Assembly: GCA_964017195.1 (NCBI GenBank)
Contig: OZ024888.1
Location: 17,944,701 to 18,008,700, forward strand
DNA from: Siderastrea radians
Taxonomy: Eukaryota; Cnidaria; Anthozoa; Scleractinia; Rhizangiidae
DNA length: 64,000 bases
Direction of reading: 5' to 3'
Shown here: piece by piece, positions 22,150 to 34,560 of the stretch
Numbering within the stretch: the first letter of the stretch is position 1
Layout: each line of letters starts with the position of its first letter
The notes under the pieces: model-generated
Database searches by the model: none
What the model saw: the letters and a program-made list of their open reading frames with translations, nothing else
Told to the model about the DNA's origin: nothing
Position numbers and translations under genes: made by a program

Positions 22150-24890
22150 ACCGTATTTCCCGAATAAATGCTGGGTTCAAATAAACACCGTATCTACAGG
22201 GCCCAGTTTAAAATAAATGCTCCTATCGTTTATTCGGAGTCCCAGCGTTTATTTGAGGTCCCGGCGTTTATTCGAGATGGGTATATTAAATCAGGATTAT
22301 GTCTCGTAACTGCATACTAGTTCTCTTTCTACCATTATATTTGAATTTATACACCAATATTCAAACCAAACTACCTTTTACAAAAGTACTTTTGACTAAA
22401 TAGATAAAACAAATGATGCACCAGGTAATGTGTCAATCTCTTTTAAATCATGGTAACTTTCCTGCAGGCTTGCACATCAAGCAAGGATCATCTATCTCAT
22501 GGGTCTCTCCAGTGTTTCTCCAGCAGTTCCTTGCAATTGAATCGTTCCATAATTTTGCCTTTCTCAAAACTGATGGAGGTGGGACCTCGCCACCAACATG
22601 TTCAAACTTGCTTGCACAGTACGTTTGCTGTCGAGCAGTTACCGATACACTTCCTCTGTGTTTCATGCACGGAGAAATAATAGGGTGTCTGTAAAACCCG
22701 GAACACCCCGGAACACCCCGGAACACCCGGGAACACCCCCGGAACACCCCCGGAACACCCCCGGAACACCCCGGAACATCCCCGGAACACCCCCGGAACA
22801 CCCCGGAACAGCCCGGAACAACCCCGGAACAGCCCTGGAACATCCCATAATACCCCGGAACACCCTCGAAACAGCAAGGAACACCCCCGGAACACCAAAA
22901 ATAGTGGTCAGCGGTCAGACTGCTCACGAATTGACTAAGCCGAAGACCTCTGAAGATTCCCAATTCTTCATAAGACTTTTGCGGATCACCCTGAGATTTC
23001 CGAGCATTTCAAGAATGCTTGGAATATTTTCGAAGCTTTTAAGAACAGCGAAAAAACCATTAATTAATGGGAAAAATATATCATGCGCGTGACCTTCATA
23101 TCAATAACTTACGGTTCTCAGTGATATGAAAATGTGACAGTTGAACTGTTAATTCTGCAATGATTTTTCTCGTGCGAGGTTTGCATTATCACGTTCAAAA
23201 AACAGGTGTGACCTCAAGGACATAACAAAGCCAAATGACACAGTGTCACGCAATGCTATAAGGTCATTATTCCGAGGTCACACGATCGTCACGTTACGCT
23301 AATATACAGTGAATATATACACCTCATTTAAAAAAGCTCAGTTCATATTAATTTGAAGTATCATACCGTAATGCATGAGTGCTTCAGGAATGTTAAAATC
23401 CGAGAACGTTTTTCCATGTCTAATAAATTCCCATCTTGCAGCTTTCTCTTGTCATATTTGAACGACAACGTTTTTGCAGTTAGGCCTGCATATATTTTCG
23501 GTTAACAAAAGAGCGTAGCTCGGAGGATAAATGAGTAGGAGAAATGTGCGCCTGCAAAAAAGTACTCACTATAATTTTGTAGAGGTATCCGAGGGCTTAT
23601 AATGTCTGTAATGTAGGATGTCACAACGTAACCCGGGAGCAAAAGGATCGAACGAGTTTACACTCTTATAGCGAGAAAAGGAACAAGTATTTTATTTACT
23701 TTCACAAGATCTAGTTAGACTTTAAGAGAAAAATTCAGTAAACGAAAAAAGGAAAATATCAATGATGACAGTACATATCAGATTTCCTTGAACTTTGCAA
23801 AGTTCGTGTGCTCCCTCAATAAGCCAACTTTATACGTTGCGATAAACCTTGAGTTACAACTTACTTCTCAAAACTATTCAAACATTTTTCTAATTGGTCT
23901 TTAGAAGGAGCGGCGGTGTTTCTTTGCCCAGTTCGTACCATAACAGCAAGTGGGGCACTTATTGAGAAAATGCGGTAGTACTAGCTACATAAATTGAAAA
24001 GGAACAGCCTTTACGGAAAAAAAAAATCCTATAGACGTTTAACAGCCTGCAAAATCTGTTTTGTTTTGCGTGCAAAATCTGTCACGCAATGCCCAAGAGT
24101 AAGTTATCGCGACTGTGACGTGTTATATGGTGAATTGAATTATTATTTCGGATGCCCACCCCCAAAACTTCAATTACAACAACTTCAATAATTGAATTGA
24201 AATATTCAAAATCAAATCTTTGTCGATCTATAAAGGACATCAATGTTATTTTTTATTTTATTTTTGTCATTTTGTCTTCGGGTGATCCGCAAAGGTCTTC
24301 GGAAAAATTCGGAAATCTTCGTTAATCTTCGGAGGTCCTCGGGTCAGTCTATGCGTGAGCGGTCTGACCGCTGACCAGAATTTTTGGTGCTCAAGAGTGT
24401 TCCTGGCTGTATTGAGGGTATTCCGGGGCATTATGGGATGTTCGGGGGTATTATGGGATGTTCCAGGGGTGTTCCGGGGTTGTTCCGGGCTGTTCCGGGC
24501 CGTTCCGGTGGTGTTCCGGGGGTGTTCCGGGGTGTTCCGGGGGTGTTCCGGGGTGTTCCGGGGTGTTCCGGGGTGTTCCGGGTTTTACAGACACCCGAAA
24601 TAATTAGCGTTAAGAAGAGCTCAATCACTCTTTCTGTCAGTGATGTTTTTTTTTATAAATAACTTACCAGATTCACTTAGATGAAACAAAGTTGATGACA
24701 TTGTTTCACATTTTTTAAACATTTTTGTTGAAATTTAGTTCTTGGTTAAATAAACTTCCAATACTGAAAAATGCATTTAATAAATAAACGCCGGGCCCGA
24801 AATAAACACCGGGTTCGAATAAATGCCGGATCTACGAGGCCGAGTTTTAAATAAACGCCCCTGATGTTACCCCGGTAATCGAGAAAATAT
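22150..24890. mobile_element. Older AATAAACGCCGGG-type palindromic element, split by an insertion
   Basis: Inverted halves at 22150-22280 (ACCGTATTTCCCGAATAAA) and 24770-24890 (ending GAGAAAATATGGTG) share AATAAACGCC and CGGGTTCGAATAAA-like blocks. They enclose the foldback-like element at 22683-24596, so this element is the older. A third fragment lies at about 28255-28365. Confidence 0.55.
22683..24596. mobile_element. Foldback-like element with minisatellite inverted repeats
   Basis: 1914 bp. Outer ends are inverted copies of GGGTGTCTGTAAAACCCGG. Inside each end, 11-12-bp tandem GGAACACCCC repeats run for about 200 bp (22697-22890 and 24400-24585), in opposite orientation. Matching non-repetitive segments follow (GGTCAGCGGTCAGAC, GCGGATCACCC), giving inverted repeats of about 310 bp. 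The element is flanked by GAAATAATA (22674-22682) and GAAATAATT (24597-24605), a 9-bp duplication with one mismatch. No transposase lies in the 1.3-kb centre. Long inverted repeats made of short tandem units plus a 9-bp duplication are the marks of foldback and some Mutator-like elements. Confidence 0.8.
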
Positions 24891-25188
24891 GGTGTGATCA
24901 ATTGCCGAATCCAATCAATCTATTGTTTGGGTTTGATTATCAGACATTCGTTTGGACACCCTGGGCATAATTTAGTACATATCTTTTTTGTTCATGATCA
25001 TGCAGCTAGCCACTTGAGCAAGAGTTGAGAGCCAAGCAAGCTGAAGGGTCTTAATGTTTTCGAGGTTCACCAATGTTTGTATGCATTTAGTTCCTTCATT
25101 AACATAACAATTTTTCTTTGTGTCACCTCATCTAGCAGTTGAGGTTTTTTTTTCTGAACTCTTTCCTGAACTTACCCTTTACCTTCTA

Positions 25189-25761
25189 CTGTGGAATCCC
25201 AATTTTTCGAACCCTCGATTTTTCGAACCTCCCGGTTGTTCGAACCATGGCAAGTTTCCCTTCGTTTTGCTTCAGTCAAACACTGTAATTTTACCCCCGA
25301 TTTTTCAAACCCTCGATTTTTCGAAACTCTGGATATTTCGAACCAGTTTTTGCCTCCCATGGAAGAAATTTACAAGAAATTTACCTTGGATTTTTCGAAC
25401 CCACAAGTACTACTCAGTAGCTTTCATTTGAATGGTCACACTTTAGGATTTTATTCACAGACTCAATAGTTAGGCGCACCTTCTACTACAAAGAAAACAG
25501 TACCAAAGAAAGTACTGCTTGTGCAGTGTACAAGGTGGTTTTAACTTTCGAGTCGAGTAAAATCCCAAAGTGTGACTATTCAAATGAAAGCTAAAGAACT
25601 GTATAAGAGTGCCATAGTATTTCTGTTTGCTTTCCTGGTTGTCAAAAAACAACACCTTGTAAATGAAGCATGATTTCATGCCACCTTGGATTTTTCTAAC
25701 TACCGATTTTTCGAACCAATTTCTGTTTCCGTAGGAGGTTCGAAAAATCGGGACTCCTCTG
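25189..25761. mobile_element. Non-autonomous element with GATTTTTCGAACC repeats
   Basis: Inverted ends CTGTGGAATCCC and GGGACTCCTCTG, each next to ATTTTTCGAACC. About nine copies of the GATTTTTCGAACC motif are scattered through both arms. The ends resemble pogo/Tigger-type termini. A second palindromic element is nested at 25419-25592. No transposase. Confidence 0.6.
25419..25592. mobile_element. Nested MITE with 38-bp inverted arms
   Basis: AGCTTTCATTTGAAT...GGATTTTA on the left and its near-perfect inverse on the right (TAAAATCC...ATTCAAATGAAAGCT). Lies inside the element at 25189-25761. Confidence 0.7.
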
Positions 25762-26220
25762 TGAGTGTGAGTTCAACAACATCCACAGTTTTTATTGCAT
25801 GTGATACCGAAATAAGCTTAATCCTTATAGTGTTTCAGCCTATGTGGTCTGAACAAATTTTGATCTTTTTTATCGGAGGAAGAAGGGTAAATTGTATCAA
25901 TGTTAGTAATAATATTAATAATATTGTTATTGTAATAATATGAATTATATTGTTATTGTTATAAGTTAAGAATAATTTTTAAGGTTATTACTCTACTTAA
26001 TTATCTCCAAAACTCAATCCTTCATGTTAAATTGATCCCTGATTATCCAGGTATCTGCCGTACACCGTAGTGAAATCTTCTCAAATGTTGATGTTTCAGG
26101 AAGGAATTTACTCTCTAAATGTGGAGATCAAAATTTCCTTTATCACTAATGGATCATAATGTAGCCATGCTGGCAAATCAATTTAGGCTGTAATTAAATC
26201 ACATTTGAAATGTTTGGGTC

Positions 26221-27519
26221 CTGTCATGTTAAAACGCAGACTGCAGACCATGCAGACTGTGCAGACTGGGAATTTTTTTTAATTAACTTATTATTTTTCA
26301 GTTTCTTTTACCTTGGTTTTCTGATGGTGTGTTTACAAAATTTTTTACTTTTTGTCATGCCCATAGATTTCTAGAGGCCAGATGTGGTTCTGGAAAAATT
26401 TATAATCATTTATGTCCTAGCAGTCAGAAATTCTAGAAGAATTTCTAGGGTCTGCTAGCTTGGAAAATTCGTTTAAACAACGTGACAAAGACGCACAATT
26501 TTTTGCAACGGTTTCCTCAAATTTACATGTAGATGTACATTTCCACTGTTCTTGCCGTAGCTTTTCCTCCATTCTCACTGACTGAAGTGATATGGATTAT
26601 TAATTTTGTACAGAAAAGAACGCTAACTCTGGTTTGTTTTACCGTACGGTGTCGTTACCACAAAATTATTAGACAAAAATAATGTCAACTATTGTGTAAA
26701 CATTTCACTTGCATCGGTCTAATTTCATTTGGGATTGTTCAGTCGCTAACTCCCATGTAAAGTTTGCATTCAAATTACTGAGAAAAGATTTCGAATTGAT
26801 TTTTATTAGTGAATGTAAAAGCGAATATATTTTTCCCGACATAAATGCCAAGGAGCCACAATGGCGAAATGGCGAAATAGCGAAATAGCGAATCGATTTA
26901 TTGGCGAATGCGAGTTTCATGACAACATCCAGTACTGGATATTAAAAAATTCATAATGTTCAGAAAGGAATGGTTCATCTTCCTTTCCAAGGCTCCTTTA
27001 TTCTTCTCTAACACCAAATAACAAGCAAAGTGGGGATGTGTAAATTTGTGGCTCCACCAAAGTGTGAAAATGTAACTATAGGTTTTGTGTGACAAGGAAA
27101 CCTTTGCAAGGAGCCGTGCACATCACGCAAATGTTGCACTCCCTGATTGGCAAATCGACGCGCCACACAGTAACATGGCGAGTTCATGGTACGCTCAAGA
27201 TCGGAAACTTCGTAAACTGCAAAACCAAAATGTACTTTTGAATCGTCTGGCAAAGGAATATGAAATACTCTCAGAAGGTGTGAATCTTTCCGTCGAAATT
27301 GTTCGAGAATTTCTTACTGCAGGGCATTTGTTTGAGAACTTGGTGCCAAGCGGCTGGCCATGCCATCTTAACACGACAAAAAGTGAAAAGTCCTAAAAAG
27401 TACAGGAAATCAAAGTTTATATAAAAAAAATAAAATAAAATAAAAAATAATACCAGTCTGCATAGTCTGCGTAGTCTGCACAATCTGCATGGTCTGCAGT
27501 CTGCATTTTAACATGACCG
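26221..27519. mobile_element. Non-autonomous element with 9-bp target duplication
   Basis: 1299 bp. Inverted ends hold GTCATGTTAAAA and GCAGACTGCAGACCATGCAG, then short tandem GCAGACT-like units, more of them at the right end. The flanks are perfect copies of GTTTGGGTC (26212-26220 and 27520-27528). A 9-bp duplication and GCAGACT minisatellite in the termini suggest a Mutator/foldback-like class, as for 22683-24596 though the sequences differ. One small ORF lies inside. Confidence 0.8.
27175..27396 (+). CDS. Small hypothetical ORF inside a transposable element
   Basis: 73 codons, starting MASSWYAQDRKLRKLQ. Residues about 8-50 are rich in leucine, lysine and glutamate with heptad-like spacing, so a short coiled coil is possible. 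An ATTGG (inverted CCAAT) lies 25 bases upstream. I recognise no family. It could be a captured exon, or just an open stretch; no splice or poly(A) evidence supports it. Confidence 0.25.
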   Translation: MASSWYAQDRKLRKLQNQNVLLNRLAKEYEILSEGVNLSVEIVREFLTAGHLFENLVPSGWPCHLNTTKSEKS

Positions 27520-27528
27520 GTTTGGGTC

Positions 27529-29235
27529 TGCACACTAACCTGCAGTGAAGTGAAGATGGCTTTACCATAAAGCCTTCAGTTCGATCACAGCCAGCCCAAG
27601 CTTATGGTTTAGGGGAAAGAAATGAGGTGATCTCGCCTTACCTTATACCTCATTTTACACACCACCTTCTTAATTACCTAACATACCTTATTCTTGTCAC
27701 ATTCTTGTCACATTCTTGTCTGCCTGTGGTTTGGTAGATTTTAATTATTTTTCATTTTCGTCATCGTCATGTCCGTCAGTTACTTAGTCTTCTTGGTGTC
27801 GCGTAGCCGTGCTGTTTTTATGATGCAAACAGATAGATTTTATCTTGTTTGAAATACCGGACATACTGTGAATAAATTAATAATAACATGACCTTTACTG
27901 AAGTCGGTTTTATGTTGAATTTAATTTTCCATCTAAGATTGTAGAAAACATCAGGGAAGTATTGACAAAATACATTAGAATCGCTACAGACATGTTTATA
28001 ACACGTGTTTTCAAAGGGAATACGGTGACAGATTGTGACAGTGCACGCAGATTGTAGGAGAATACAAAAAATTGTTATCTTTTTCGTGACTTTTTAACAA
28101 AACCCGTATTATATCAAGTTGCCTGTCAACAACTCGCGATTGATAGCCTTGCGTGGTCTCTCCGCCGCCTGTAAATTCTTCAGAATTTCTTGTTTGTTGT
28201 CTAATAAACTTAAGATTTAACGACTGCCAAGAAAAACAAATTATAACCCTTTCTTAAAAAATGGCGGGCCAAAATATATTGCTGATTCAAACAAATGCCG
28301 GGTTCACCATGCCAAGATTGAAATAAGCGCTGCGGGCATTTAATATTATTGAGAAAATATGGTAGATGGCCAGGGTTCCAGTCACACCCTCTCTGTTTAA
28401 TCTGGCAAAAAGGGCATTTCTTGGGTTTTAAATTTGTGAATATTGCTGTTTTGCTAAGCAGAATCAAGCAAATAGCTCTTTTTTTGAGACTAATGTTTGA
28501 GTAATCACTTGTCCAGTGATTGTCCGGGTACAATCACTGGGACGAATAACTTTTTTGTCAAGCAGAATGTTAAGAGACACACTCTGCACATGGCATGGTT
28601 TACTTGAGGTGAAGGCGAAATACCTTTACTGTTGTCATGGAGATTGTTTAACTTATTATGTCAGTTATATGTTCGCCTGACCAATTGTTGGTGGGGAATG
28701 TTTCACAGGTGGCCTTTCCTTATTTGTTACCGGAAATGGGAACTAATGCAAAGTCAAGGTCATCACCATTACATTAGGCATCAATTGGCAACTGGTGCAA
28801 GCCAACGTTGCAAGGATTTTTTTCCGCTGAAAACAGTAGTTACATTGACCTTCTCATATAAAAATATTTTCCCACTTCCAAGGAAAACCTGTTTTTCATG
28901 GATTTCTCTGCTCCCTTTATTTGCTTTTTTTTCTTAGGTTTTAAACGTCATACAAAACATGTTTCAAACAGTTTGAGCTGCCTTTTCAAGATTTTCCTTC
29001 ATTTTTGCTAGGGCTAGCTCTCCAGTGTAACTCTAGCAGAAGTAAAGTGATCATCTTAATTTAGCTGTGATCTCTTCCCACTCAATCAGTTTCTTCGAAC
29101 TCATTCCCAGTGCTTTTTTCCCTTCCTAGGAACGAGGTTGCAGCTGTTTGTCAAAACCACCTTGTGTTTAAAACGGATGACATCACAAGTGGTACTATAT
29201 TTATGCTCCTATTGACTACTTTGACATCTCCCATA
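27529..29235. other. Unassigned non-coding stretch
   Basis: Only a fragment of the AATAAACGCCGGG-type element (about 28255-28365, CAAATGCCGGGTTC) is recognisable. Confidence 0.4.
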
Positions 29236-29237
29236 CC

Positions 29238-29341
29238 CCCCCCCCCAAAAAAAAATGTATAAACTGTTTTCGCTTTCTCTTGGGACCATGAATGCTTCCA
29301 AGAGAAATTGTAAACAATAGTTTATACAAAATTTGGGGGGC
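29238..29341. repeat. 104-bp hairpin
   Basis: CCCCCCAAA/TTTGGGGGG ends, TGTATAAACTGTTT/AACAATAGTTTATACA arms and CTCTTGG/CCAAGAG around a 14-base loop. Probably a MITE. Confidence 0.65.
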
Positions 29342-29550
29342 AAACAAAGAGCAGGGGAGAGGGTTTGTCAGCATACGAATTTCCTTGCCTCGTCATCCCT
29401 TCAATTGCACGAGCGAGGTTTTCTTGTGAGGCAGAAACACAGAGGTAGGGGCGATAAAAAAGTTCTTGTTTGCTATTTCAATGTCTCTAGCCGCCCCTCT
29501 TTTCACACTCTTTTCAACTACACTGCCGATTGTTGTAGCTCTCAGTACGC

Positions 29551-29950
29551 GCTTAAGGACGGTGCCCTCTTTTGTTACTGCGCATACGTTCTGCGCATCT
29601 CAGGTCTGGTCGAAGATATTCGGGTTTCTTAAGGAATCAATACAAAGGTATTATTGCCCTGTTTATGACTATGTGGAAAAAGATGACCTCATGAAGGGGT
29701 ATCAGAATCCAAAAAACTTGGGAGGGGGGGTAACTGTACATTTTCCAGTGATATTAAATTCAGCTTAAAAGTGGAAAGAAAATGCCATACAGCTTTTTTA
29801 AAATTATGGTTGCTTATTTATCACTGAAAAATGCGTGGTTACCCACATTTTTCTTCTAACACTCCAGGTCTTGCTAAGATCTCCTTTCCCCCCATAGTCT
29901 TCACCTGTGCAAAAATGTCTCTGTATTGGGACTCACCGTCCTTAAGGGCG
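29551..29950. mobile_element. Non-autonomous repeat with CTTAAGGACGGTG ends
   Basis: CTTAAGGACGGTG at 29552 and its inverse CACCGTCCTTAAG at 29934. Internal segments recur at 3110-3245, and the terminal motif at 9573. Inserted in the upstream region of the zinc-finger pseudogene relative to the equivalent region of the 11637 gene. Confidence 0.5.
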
Positions 29951-30051
29951 ACACACAAACAGAGCTTCGAGTGAATAGCATTATTTTCCACTGCTATACA
30001 TTTTCACCAGATCAGGTAAATACATCTTTGTTTTCTCTTTTCTCACTTTAG

Positions 30052-30874
30052 GCTAAGGGTGAAATTTATGATCAAGGAAATCTACGGTATTGCTATGGCC
30101 TCAAACTACACAGAGTACAGCACTAATTTATCTGTTCAGGAACAAAGTACGACTTAGTGTGAGGAGAAACCAGAAAATCTGCTACCACGTGAATTAACAG
30201 AGAGTGGAAGCAACCATGTTAAATGTGAGGATAGTCAAGACGAAAATTTAAGGCGACTCCGAAACAGGCAAAACGGACGAAAACCAATTGAATGTGATCA
30301 GTGTGGCAAATGTTTCAGTTCATCAAGAAATCTAAACGATCATAAACGAATACACAGTGGAGAGAAATCTTTTGAATGCGATCAGTGTGGAAAATGTTTC
30401 ACTCAAAGTAGTACCCTAAGTGGGCATGAAAGAACACAGTGGAGAGAAACCTTTTGAATGCGATGGTTGTGATAAATGCTTTTCTGAAGCAGGTAATCTA
30501 AAGGCAAATAAAAGGATGCACAGTGGAGAGAAACCTTTTGAATGCGATCAGTGTGGAAGGTGTTTCAGTCGAGATATTGGGTTTTAAAAAGACAAAAAAC
30601 AACACACAGCGGAGAGAAACCTTCTGAATGCGATCAGTGTGGAAAGTGTTTCACTGGAGATTGGGATTTAAAAAGACATAAAAGAACTCATAGTGGAAAG
30701 AAACCTTTTTCATGCGATCAGTGTGGAAAGTGTTTCACTCGAAATTGGGATTTAAAGAGACATAAAAAAGGACATAGCACAGAGACACCTACCAAGTGCG
30801 AGCAGCCAGACGATTCCTACAGCATTTATGAACTTTTGTGTGACGTTAAAGAAATGAAACAGGAACCGTTATGA
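30052..30874 (+). pseudogene. C2H2 zinc-finger pseudogene
   Basis: A broken relative of the 11637 gene. The splice acceptor (30050-30051) and family start (ATG 30095, MASNYTEY) are kept. Breaks: TAG at 30155-30157 (codon 21), a two-base loss near 30432-30438 that shifts frame in a finger linker, and a further shift near 30570-30590. One finger also has N for its first His (KANKRMH). About six finger units are traceable. The last frame (30542-30874) ends with the family tail ([20 protein letters not shown]). The upstream region also resembles that of the 11637 gene, so it arose by local duplication including the 5' flank. Confidence 0.9.
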
Positions 30875-30985
30875 TAATGACTTGTGATACGTGTTTTGCT
30901 GATTTTTGCCGCAAAAGGGTCATTATGAAGGAAAGGTTCTCTGCGATTACGGTGTCAATCTCCGCCCTCTTTAGTATGAAATATT

Positions 30986-31341
30986 AAGAGGGTGTTCATC
31001 TGATACCAGTATGACTTTTAATTCCGGTGTGAAGTCATCCCGGATCTCCTTGTGGCTTGAACATCGGCACGAATCATACCAGATCGAGTTTATCCTGGTT
31101 GCTGTACCGCATCGAGAGTCTCATTCCGATATGAAAACCCATACCGGTATCATAAAAAGGCGGTTTATGACTGTTCGTTTACATTCCTTCTAATTTTAAC
31201 CATTTTGGTCCAAAATAAAACTCACCTAGGCATAAAAACGATAAAAGCGATATATAATATAATATGTTAAAGCGATATAATTTATAATATCCATCTTGTA
31301 GTGGGATGAATGTCGCACCGGTATCATGTCAACACCCCCTT
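30986..31341. mobile_element. MITE with AGGGTGTTCAT ends
   Basis: Inverted ends: AAGAGGGTGTTCATCTGATA at the left and TATCATGTCAACACCCCCTT at the right. No ORF. Target duplication not clear. Confidence 0.6.
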
Positions 31342-31344
31342 GTT

Positions 31345-32685
31345 ATAGTATTCTGGAATTAACGCAAATTGAAGGGGAAATACAGAATGAAGAAAATTAG
31401 TCATCACTGGAGAGTTTAGGTCTCGTATTTTAGCGAAGAATAAGAGTATGTTGGATTGGGCATTTTTTGGGCTGAAGTGCAGCCACCACGTTGAATTATT
31501 ACTTTGAAATGTTTTTTATTTATTTTATTTTATTTCATTTTGTTTTTTATTTTTATTTGTTTATATTTTTTATTCTTTTTGAATTGTTTTTTATTTTTTG
31601 GATTATTTTTGTGGTTCAAGAAAAAAAACTATACCATTTTCTTACTGTATGGTGTAAGTTAATATCTTTATTAAAACAAAAGACTTTCAACAATACTTTA
31701 CAACAGTTAGCAAACCTTTGTGAGAAACAAGAATTCGTATGAAATGATGACGACCATCGCAGTTAATGATATCAAGTTGAGCAGCTGATAAAAAGAAACC
31801 TGAAAAAGAAATTCAGGCTGAATTTTTTTTCTGGTTGTCATCACTTCATATTTCAGTCCGCAGTTTACATTTAAAGCATTGCATATATTCACTTTCAACA
31901 AAAATTCGTGAAAACTTTGATTTGGTTCTTTCATTTCCAATTATTTAGCTACCAATCAATCGCCCGATCTTCCACTTCGCTTACAAGTAAACAAGGATAC
32001 AACTGTTTCTACGCCAAAAGCTAATTGTAGTTTCATGAGCAACCGTTTGTTTGCTTTTGTTGCGGTTTCATTTGGCATCTGATTGACCTTAAAAAAAGAG
32101 GGTCCACAATTGCTTCTAAGTACCACAAGCGCCTTTGAAACCAGACAGAAGCAAACTTCCACCTACATGATCCAGGTCTGATTGCATTTGACCCTAGGAA
32201 AGGCGTTAAGTTTTCTATTATGAACCACATTAACTACTGCTGCCACTCCAGTGAATTAAATTCACTTAATACCGATCAAGGAATTGCTCACGCTTGAACA
32301 TACAATGGTTTTTGCCTGGTAAGCGGTATCGTTGAAAAGCCAGCGCCCCTTTTTAAACAAAAAAACGAGGCGATGACCACAGCACCGCGCCGCGCTATTT
32401 TTATGCGCCCACTTGAAGATCGCGGACATTTGCGTTTTTCGTTAACATGAACAACCTGTTTAGAAAGCGTCAAACATTTAAACTCAAGCACTGTTGTCTG
32501 TTTGGCTTCAGCAGTAGGTCGCAATTTTTGTTTAGACAAATATTTGGTTGATTATTAGTTGAAAACGATCAGCGTTCGCATGATGCAAGGTGTCACGATA
32601 TGCACGTTAAAAGAATCCAGTTCAGAAAAACTAATATTTTGGTAGTGTAAATTTAGAGAAGGAGATCGGGTAAGAGTGAAAGAGG
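31345..32685. other. Unassigned AT-rich stretch
   Basis: A T-rich low-complexity run lies at 31508-31612. No gene or element border recognised. Confidence 0.4.
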
Positions 32686-32689
32686 GGGA

Positions 32690-32863
32690 CGTACGAACAG
32701 TCTCGTACCCAGAGTCCTCGGGCTTCTTGGTCAGCGGGTGGTCACCGGGAGAGATTCTGAGGTATTGTCATCCTCGGAGACCCAGGAGCGGATAGTCAAG
32801 GCGAGAGGCAGATAAAACGGGCGTGTGCGAGCGAAAGTTTACAAGACGGGCGCGACAGCCCCT
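32690..32863. repeat. SINE-like interspersed repeat
   Basis: GTCTCGTACCCAGAGTCCTC and following GC-rich bases resemble an abundant dispersed repeat I associate with corals. No other copy is in the window, so this rests on memory of the motif. Confidence 0.35.
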
Positions 32864-32864
32864 G

Positions 32865-33093
32865 GAGCCCGTTTCTCGAAACTCCCTATAACTTTTCGGG
32901 CCAGAAAACGTTTTTAGATGCACAGTATTCTCCAATAGCAACACAATTTTTATTGATTTTGAAAGCTAAATGTTTATCTTTATAATTTTCGTGAAGCATA
33001 TCGCTAAGTTTGCACCAATAATTTCCATTAGCTGATAAGTAAATGAGCTCGAAAAACTGGAACGTTATCGGGAGTTTCGAGAAACGGGCCCCA
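32865..33093. mobile_element. MITE (GGGCCCGTTTCTCGAAA family), copy 1
   Basis: Inverted ends GCCCGTTTCTCGAAACTCCC and GGGAGTTTCGAGAAACGGGC. The same family is nested in the BEL/Pao element at 61001-61240. Confidence 0.8.
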
Positions 33094-33315
33094 GATCTTA
33101 TGCACTCGTGCGTACTGAGATCAACTTTTTGTGTCCTTTGTTCGATAGGCCAACAGTACCATCGAAGAACGTTTATAGTAATATGCTAACCAAAAAAGTC
33201 GAGAAATCGAGAAATTTGGTAAGGGTTATGAAGAAAAAATAAAACAAACACAAAAATCAGTTTGGAGCAAACGTAAAGACAAGTTGTGGACCGCACGTAA
33301 ATCCTCACTGCATGC

Positions 33316-34560
33316 TTCTAAAAGTTCACACCTAAGGTGTGAAGCATGATTAGTGTGTATTTTGTTAAATTTAAATATACGCTAATCATGCTTTATTAAA
33401 TTATGTATTTCTTTTTTCACACTTCTGTTTTTGTATATATATCTTTGTGTTAATGTTTTCCACATTTCACTTTTGATAATGATGACATGAAGTCATCGAA
33501 ACGTCAAGTTACATCTTTATCGTTGATTTTCCTGTTGAAATATGAGAGTTTGTATGGAAAATGCAACTAAGACGCTTTAATGCCATAAATGCGAAATAAT
33601 TCATAATATAAATGGTTCACCTTGTTTCTGTGGTGTATTAATTGCTATTTAATGGCCTTTTAGGGTGATTTGAAGCGTTTTGAGCGAGAATAAGCGTCCT
33701 TGATTATTTGCACCTAACTCTAATATGAACACAGGACACCCAAGCATAATATTGGAATATTATTAAAAATGGCGTTTCAAAATATAAGACTTCGTATGGG
33801 ATTTCGAAGCGAACATTTTGAGCATTATACATGACAGCGAACTAACTGAATAAAGTTCATGAAACATTACATGGTGTTGTTTGCTATCCTTACAACGCAT
33901 TTTGAGCAATTTTACGTCCATTTACTTTACTGTGTATTGGTACATATATAATACAATGACAAGGAAGGAGTCATTTGGTCCGATTTAGCCACTTTCACCG
34001 CTCGTCACGTTTCGGAATTTGCTCGAATTTACACACAAATATAGTTCGGGCTCCCATTCTGACTTAGCGACTCGATAAAAGGATGACATCCAAATGATTT
34101 CCTCATTAACTAGTTGCACATTCCTCGTGTTCCCAAAGAATTAGCCACTGCACAAAATCATAACAGCATCTCAAAATAGGCCGCCATGGATCTGTGAGGA
34201 TCACGCTAGTCCCGTTTGACCACGGTCGACACTGGGCACCAGTAAAATTAAGCCCCAATGGGGAGGGCCACGCTCGTTTTGGTGGTGCTGCAATAAACGA
34301 CACGAGTAATTAATCCAACAGCAGGAACTCTATACGGCATTGCAGTTATCACATCGCCCAGTAGTTAACTTACATTTCCTCGCCTACCGACTGACGCCAC
34401 TGAGATCCGGGTACTAGATTATACCCAACTCAAATCACGAAATCTCTCCGACAAAGCCCGAAAACACCGCGAAGTTACTCACTTGATAACAACGAACAAC
34501 ACCGAATCTACACGAGAGCTTACTACAATAACCAAAGGTATTCACCAACCCGATGGCAAT
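33316..34560. other. Non-coding stretch with a hairpin and a ribozyme-like motif
   Basis: A hairpin at about 33344-33393 (AGCATGATTAGTGTGTAT and its near inverse). At 33472-33505 a GATGAC-ATGAA-GTCATC stem is followed by GAAAC and GTC, reminiscent of a decayed hammerhead core. Nothing else recognised to 34560. Confidence 0.3.

Noticed and set aside
22448..22963. Open frames rich in GCSGVFRGVPG or NTPEHPGTP
   Set aside because: They are translations of the GGAACACCCC minisatellite in the foldback-like element (also 24355-24662), not proteins.
31491..31742. Hydrophobic membrane-like peptide (FYLFIFFILF)
   Set aside because: It is the translation of a T-rich low-complexity tract.
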